Made by a program: the position numbers and the translations under genes. The notes beneath the pieces are model-generated. The model did not search any database. It was not told the DNA's origin and saw nothing but the letters and a program-made list of their open reading frames with translations. 36,676 nt of DNA from Phycisphaerae bacterium (GTDB taxonomy: Bacteria > Planctomycetota > Phycisphaerae > Sedimentisphaerales > Anaerobacaceae): positions 1-36,676 of the forward strand of contig JAIPFM010000031.1 in assembly GCA_021736645.1 (NCBI GenBank), read 5' to 3'. This document shows, piece after piece, positions 32,441 to 36,676 of the stretch (within the stretch, counting starts at the first letter, position 1; the number at the start of each line of letters is the position of its first letter).

Positions 32441-33556
32441 TTAAACAAACGGCATTTGATGGGATTCGAAGATGTACTTCATGTCGTGTTCATAATCGTA
32501 ATCCCGGAACCAGCTATTCCAAAAATCAATGATATTCTCAGGTTTGTAATACCGCGAAATGGTCCATATCATGGAAAGTGAAGGGTCACTGAGGGTCTCA
32601 TCGACGTGGACCCCGTCATTGCCGTCAAAAATATCCCACAGTGCACCGGCGTTCATGTTTTCAAAATACTGGCCAGGTGAGAATTCTGATCCACCGATAT
32701 TGTCGAGATCGACCGTGAGTGTCCAGCTCCCCTCTTCGTCCACGTCAGAGTATTTGGAATCGCCCGCGTTTGGCCACAGAGTATCACCAGACTGTGTTGC
32801 GATGCTGAATACCGAGGCCCAGGCCTCACGGTAGGCCAGATTCATGGCATGTTCGCTGGTCCGCCAAACGGGCTCATTTCGAAGGTCGCGGTCCCAACAG
32901 TGCACAGAGCTTCCGCCCTCCGGCCCCAGGCCCACACCATAGGTTTGTGCCACATAGTGAGCATATTCGTGCATGATGACGTCACGGTCGCGACGATCAT
33001 GCTGCTCTATATAAATCCCGACATCACAGGGATCGAAGTACGAACCTCCGTCTTCGCTGGGCCAAAAGACTCTGATTTCTTTGAGTTCGACGTCAAGGAA
33101 TGTTTTCGCCTTAACGAAGCCCTCGACAATAGCGTCGAAGACAATGAATTCTCCATGATCGGGTGCTGTCAAGTTAATCACAACCGAGGCATCTCCAGGG
33201 TGGGGATGAGCCGCGCTCACGCAAGCATAGGTTTCATTGAACACCGTGTCTGTCAGAATGCATATCTTGCTCTTCGTTTGAGGGTAGGCACCGCTGACCC
33301 CCTCAGTAAAGACCTTGACATAGATCTCGTCTGGTTCGTATACACCCGGCGCGACCTGAACGGATTGGACCGACAGGTCTGCTGACGAACCCACCCAAAC
33401 GGGACTGTCAGAGTCCACCTCCTGGTTGTTTTCCAGGTCGATGTCATCCGGACGAGTCACGATCACGCCTATATAGTAATCGTCGTCAGGTATGCTGTCC
33501 GGGAATGTGCACGATGCCATGAACCAGTGGGTGCCACCCACATCGAGAGGGCCCAA
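32441..33556 (-). CDS. zinc metalloprotease (HExxH), 5'-damaged, possible pseudogene
   Basis: The readable frame gives 371 residues from TTG 33556. H196-E197-x-x-H200 (VIMHEYAHYV) with E244 in AYREAWASVF forms a gluzincin-like zinc site. Upstream is a beta domain of CARDB type (DDYYIGVIVT, DIDLENNQEVD). There is no signal peptide, and the frame starts in the middle of that beta domain, so the N-terminal part is missing. A good ribosome binding site (AAAGGAG) and ATG exist at 33587, but that frame differs by one base: deleting one A from the AAAA run just after the ATG would join it as MKDYHLGSQTLGPLDV. The gene is therefore truncated and probably frameshifted. Copy B of the dispersed repeat lies directly upstream. 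Confidence 0.7.
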   Translation of the reverse strand: MGPLDVGGTHWFMASCTFPDSIPDDDYYIGVIVTRPDDIDLENNQEVDSDSPVWVGSSADLSVQSVQVAPGVYEPDEIYVKVFTEGVSGAYPQTKSKICILTDTVFNETYACVSAAHPHPGDASVVINLTAPDHGEFIVFDAIVEGFVKAKTFLDVELKEIRVFWPSEDGGSYFDPCDVGIYIEQHDRRDRDVIMHEYAHYVAQTYGVGLGPEGGSSVHCWDRDLRNEPVWRTSEHAMNLAYREAWASVFSIATQSGDTLWPNAGDSKYSDVDEEGSWTLTVDLDNIGGSEFSPGQYFENMNAGALWDIFDGNDGVHVDETLSDPSLSMIWTISRYYKPENIIDFWNSWFRDYDYEHDMKYIFESHQMPFV

Positions 33557-33617
33557 AGTCTGACTGCCTAAATGGTAGTCTTTTCATGGTATTCTCCTTT
33601 ATCATGGCGGCAAGGGT

Positions 33618-33758
33618 GTTAACAAGATTCTGCTGGCTTCGGCCGGCTCCAGCGGCCATCTGCGGCATTGGCCGGTATCGATCCCCAGGGGACCTGTTTC
33701 GGCAGCCTTGCATCTGAAGGCTTCGCGCAGCCTCCCCCAAGGGCAGGCGGGCCGACGC
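33618..33758 (-). repeat. dispersed repeat, copy B
   Basis: This 141-base segment is the reverse-complement partner of 10577-10702, with the 20-base identical core at 33677-33696. It carries about 15 extra bases near its outer end compared with copy A. The outer end reads CCAACAAAACC on the minus strand (about 33761-33771). It fills the space between the ABC permease stop and the broken protease start. Confidence 0.8.
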
Positions 33759-33778
33759 GACGGTTTTGTTGGAGCGTT

Positions 33779-35050
33779 CTATTCATTTCTTAGCGCCGAA
33801 ATAGGATCCAATCTGGCCGCTTTAATGGCTGGGAACATACCGAAAGATAAGCCAACAATCGTTGAAAAAACAAGGGCAAGGACAATCGCCCACCCGGGAA
33901 TATAGGCCATGTCGAGATTAATGTTTGGGATGTTGGCAATGGCGACAGTGAACAATTGGCCAAATCCAATACCGATTAGACCACCAATAGAGCACAATAC
34001 CACTGATTCAATGAGAAATTGAGTTAACACTGCGGATTGACGCGCACCCACAGCCTTTCGAAGCCCGATCTCTCGGGTTCGTTCAGTGACAGACACGAGC
34101 ATGATATTCATGATGCCTACGCCGCCCACGATCAGAGAAATACTTACAATGCCCAGTGTTACCATCATGGCGACAGAGGCAATTTCATTGAACGATTTGA
34201 GGGCGCTTTTCAGAGACATGACTGTAAATGTGTCGGGGTCGCCAGGATCGATGCCTCGTGTTTGCCGCAAAAAAAACTTCAGTTCAGCCAGGGCATCTTC
34301 AGAGGTCTCGGCTGATTGACTTTCTGCCATGGCCTCCACCCAGGGATGGTCCATCAGTTTCATATTCGTTTTAAAGGGGATGAAGATTTCCAGGTTTTCG
34401 CTGTTGCCCTCCCCAGTGAACATGTTGGGCTTGGGCTCCATGACGCCCACAATGACGAATGTATTATGACCGATGAGTATCTTTTGACCAATACAATCGC
34501 GTTTTAGGCGGAGTGTGTTGCGGAGTTCGGGATCAATAATACAGACATACGTGGCCTGCATTTCATCCATAAGAGAAAGAGAACGGCCTAAGAGATAGGT
34601 GCGCCCTTCAATTTCAAGGCAGGCCGGTTCCATACCCTGGACACGTACACCCTCAGACGATTTATCACGAAAAACCACGGTATGACGCCCACCCCAGGAA
34701 TATCTTCCGAAGCGTTTTACGGAAGGGCAGTGCTCCTGCAGTCCCTCAAAGTGATGGGCTTGAAAACGTATCTGCCATTGACCGACATGTTGCAGCGGGC
34801 CGCTGGTTGGACGCTTTGGTGAGATAAAAATACGATTTGTGCCAAAGTCTCCCTGGACTTGAGAGAGGAGTTTTGCCCTGAATCCACTCAAGGCTGCAAT
34901 GATGGCAGTGACAGAGGCGACACCAATGATGATACCCAGCATCGTCAGAGCGGACCGCATTTTGTTGGCCCAGATTTGTTCCACGGCCAGATAGACAGTC
35001 TGATATAGAAAACGGATAAAGGTGATTGGCTTTGTGACCAGAGCTTTCAT
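33779..35050 (-). CDS. ABC transporter permease, MacB/FtsX family
   Basis: The product is 423 residues. ATG 35050 has AAGGAG 8 bases upstream. One N-terminal membrane helix (MLGIIIGVASVTAIIAAL) is followed by a periplasmic MacB_PCD-type domain at about 60-280 and a C-terminal FtsX domain with three helices (ISLIVGGVGIMNIMLVSVTE, then TREIGLRKAVGAR, a family hallmark, and later LALVFSTIVGLSFGMFPAIKAARLDP in parts). Such permeases power export or lipoprotein and peptide extrusion with a separate ATPase and an adaptor. Neither is in the window; they may lie upstream beyond the outer-membrane gene. The order outer-membrane barrel then permease on one strand suggests a shared envelope operon, though 216 bases separate them. 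Confidence 0.92.
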   Translation of the reverse strand: MKALVTKPITFIRFLYQTVYLAVEQIWANKMRSALTMLGIIIGVASVTAIIAALSGFRAKLLSQVQGDFGTNRIFISPKRPTSGPLQHVGQWQIRFQAHHFEGLQEHCPSVKRFGRYSWGGRHTVVFRDKSSEGVRVQGMEPACLEIEGRTYLLGRSLSLMDEMQATYVCIIDPELRNTLRLKRDCIGQKILIGHNTFVIVGVMEPKPNMFTGEGNSENLEIFIPFKTNMKLMDHPWVEAMAESQSAETSEDALAELKFFLRQTRGIDPGDPDTFTVMSLKSALKSFNEIASVAMMVTLGIVSISLIVGGVGIMNIMLVSVTERTREIGLRKAVGARQSAVLTQFLIESVVLCSIGGLIGIGFGQLFTVAIANIPNINLDMAYIPGWAIVLALVFSTIVGLSFGMFPAIKAARLDPISALRNE

Positions 35051-35266
35051 GGATGTCTCTCCTTGTCAATGACAGAATTAAGATGTCGGCTGACCGAATC
35101 TTCTCCTATTGGGAGATCACTGATGATTCACACGTCCAGGACACTGTTGGAAAACCGAGTAAACAGTCCAATACTCTATGTGATAAATACTATGGTGTGG
35201 TTCAACAAACTTCCAGATAAAACTGGTGCGGATGAGTTCTTTGCGGCTTCTTACCTTCAGGCACCC

Positions 35267-36676
35267 TCAGAATGTGCAGCTGTAATTGACGGTCAGGCCG
35301 TGCCCGATGTAGTCGTCAAAGTCGCCGGTATGACTGTTGAAGTTCAAGAACCGATAGCCAAGGCCGATGGTCTGGTGCTGTGATTGTTTGTACTTCAGCA
35401 TCATGTTGATACTGTCATAGGCGTAGTTGCCGGCGAAATCCACGGTGCCGAGTGCCTCGCTGTGTTGAAAGCCGAATGTGCTGGAAGTCCTGTCATTGAA
35501 GTAGTAGGTGCCGTCCAACAGCAGGGAATAGGACGTGCCGCGAAAGTCAAACGGCGTCGATCCCTGGGCATGACTGGCGGCCACACCCGTGGCGGGCGTA
35601 TCAAGGGTATAGTTGTCCAGCATGAACATGCCCACGAGAAAGAGCTTTTTCATGGGACTGAAGGACAGGCTTCCTGCACCGCGGTGAATTTCAAGATTTT
35701 GCGTCGTGCCTCCCAGAGAGGTGTCTATGGCTTCATGGATGAACTGATACAACACGCTCAGCGTGGCGTGGTTCGGCAGGAAATAATCCGTGGCAAAGGA
35801 GATCTCCTGTCCGGTCCTGCGGAGGTTGTCCAGATAGCCCGGATAGAAGGGCGAGTCGTCCAGCCGATCCGTGGCGCTGCGCTCAAGGTCTTTTAATGAA
35901 ACCTTGAGTGTCGATTTGAGAGAACGGTTGAGACGTCGAACAGCTTTGAAGGTGTATGTCTGGTCAGTCTGATCGATATCCGCTGTTCTCGACAGATCCG
36001 GATCACTGAACACGCCCCCGTGTCTATCCCGCTCACTGAGATGAAGCGCCCGCTGCTCGAGATCGGCATCGAAACTCAGCGTCATGCGTTCCAGGCCCTG
36101 ATAGGTGACTCGTACTGTCTCGCTGATCGGGACCTCATTGAGTCGACTCTCCACGATGCGGGGCTTGGGCCCTTCATAGAGTCCTGAAAGGAAATTATAG
36201 AAATTGCTCGATCCTGACATCTGTGATTGAGTCCTGGACTCTTCCACGCGAGCGCCCACGATAAGACTCAATTTTCCAATGCTTGCGAGATTGTCCACAC
36301 GGTACCCGAAGGCCCCGGCGTTTGTTTTTCTGCTGGAGCCGCCGCTGTCCGTGGTATGCTCATGAGTGCCAATGGTGTTGCGACTGCTGCTGCTGTGAAG
36401 ATAGTTGTACATGTAATTGGCAGTGACATAATGCTCGTCGTCCAGGAAGCTGTCAAACATCAGCAGTGTGCGCCAGTTTGTATAGCCCAGATCATCGTCA
36501 AGCCAATCAGAATGATTGACAGCGCCGTTTATGTCATGGCTTGACGTGTCGGCTGTCCGGTCATCGTGGTATTGTTCAAATTCCTGTCTCGCTCTGACAT
36601 TGTACTTGTCAGCCAGCGTATGCGTCACCTCGGTATACAGGGTGTCTGTCGTGCCTTTGACATTCGCAATCACCGG
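35267..36676 (-). CDS. outer-membrane beta-barrel protein, 5'-partial (MtrB/PioB-like)
   Basis: The frame is open to the right edge, so the start lies outside; about 470 residues are visible. The sequence is a long series of alternating amphipathic strands separated by polar turns and ends in NYSCTF, with the C-terminal Phe that BamA recognises. There are no enzyme motifs. Strand and turn style (ISFATDYFLPNHATLSVLY, IGLGYRFLNFNSHTGDFDDY) recall MtrB/PioB decaheme-associated porins, but no CxxCH haem protein is encoded in the window, so an electron-transfer role is only a possibility. A general porin or transporter barrel is the safer reading. The ABC permease gene lies downstream on the same strand. 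Confidence 0.72.
   Translation of the reverse strand, partial: PVIANVKGTTDTLYTEVTHTLADKYNVRARQEFEQYHDDRTADTSSHDINGAVNHSDWLDDDLGYTNWRTLLMFDSFLDDEHYVTANYMYNYLHSSSSRNTIGTHEHTTDSGGSSRKTNAGAFGYRVDNLASIGKLSLIVGARVEESRTQSQMSGSSNFYNFLSGLYEGPKPRIVESRLNEVPISETVRVTYQGLERMTLSFDADLEQRALHLSERDRHGGVFSDPDLSRTADIDQTDQTYTFKAVRRLNRSLKSTLKVSLKDLERSATDRLDDSPFYPGYLDNLRRTGQEISFATDYFLPNHATLSVLYQFIHEAIDTSLGGTTQNLEIHRGAGSLSFSPMKKLFLVGMFMLDNYTLDTPATGVAASHAQGSTPFDFRGTSYSLLLDGTYYFNDRTSSTFGFQHSEALGTVDFAGNYAYDSINMMLKYKQSQHQTIGLGYRFLNFNSHTGDFDDYIGHGLTVNYSCTF

Noticed and set aside
35063..35383. Plus-strand frame of 106 codons
   Set aside because: It overlaps the end of the outer-membrane gene on the other strand and shows no domain.
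1..36676. tRNA or rRNA genes
   Set aside because: GGTTCGA/TCGAACC-like T-loop matches (for example near 12522 and 21925) fall inside protein genes and lack cloverleaf partners.

Overview
This window reads as a chromosomal stretch of a Gram-negative bacterium, most likely from the PVC group or a neighbouring phylum (Kiritimatiellota, Lentisphaerota, Planctomycetota or Hydrogenedentota). That placement is an inference. It rests on the mix of Tat-exported Gfo/Idh/MocA and aldo/keto reductase proteins, HEAT-repeat proteins, a UroD-family protein, a CotH/lamin-tail surface protein, a YfbK-type VWA protein behind an ECF sigma factor, and a terminal outer-membrane beta-barrel. No rRNA, tRNA or CRISPR array was seen.

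Layout. (1) 1-1137: 3' part of an HI0933/BaiN-like flavoprotein. (2) 1328-3960: an AT-rich island with three tightly coupled genes, a DUF3696-type AAA ATPase, a PIN-like nuclease and an Rnl2-type RNA ligase. This is the best candidate here for an undescribed defence or RNA damage-and-repair system. (3) 4023-7375, minus strand: HD-domain protein, universal stress protein, MFS transporter and HAD phosphatase. (4) 7621-8775: UroD/corrinoid-methyltransferase-like protein. (5) 8776-10735: about 2 kb almost without genes, holding a truncated REP-associated (Y1) transposase, paired REP-like hairpins, perfect palindromes and one copy of a dispersed repeat. (6) 11004-11672: lexA, preceded by a puzzling small ORF and a palindrome. 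(7) 11861-14322, minus strand: Tat aldo/keto reductase and M42 aminopeptidase, separated by short-word repeats.

(8) 14741-28706, plus strand: Gfo/Idh/MocA oxidoreductase, two HEAT-repeat proteins, an ECF sigma factor, a membrane-anchored VWA protein whose N-terminus looks like an anti-sigma segment, and a 2135-residue exported protein. The last is an internal duplication with a membrane block and a lipobox between its halves. The sigma factor, VWA protein and giant protein look like one signalling and envelope locus of unknown purpose. (9) 28973-32413: secreted CotH/LTD protein. (10) 32441-36676, minus strand: a 5'-damaged secreted metalloprotease, a second copy of the dispersed repeat, a MacB-like ABC permease and a partial outer-membrane beta-barrel.

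Many intergenic gaps contain degenerate short-word repeats (words such as GGTTCACG, CTGATCCC or TTAGCTATTGG), several in mutually inverted blocks. This appears to be a genome-wide habit of the organism.
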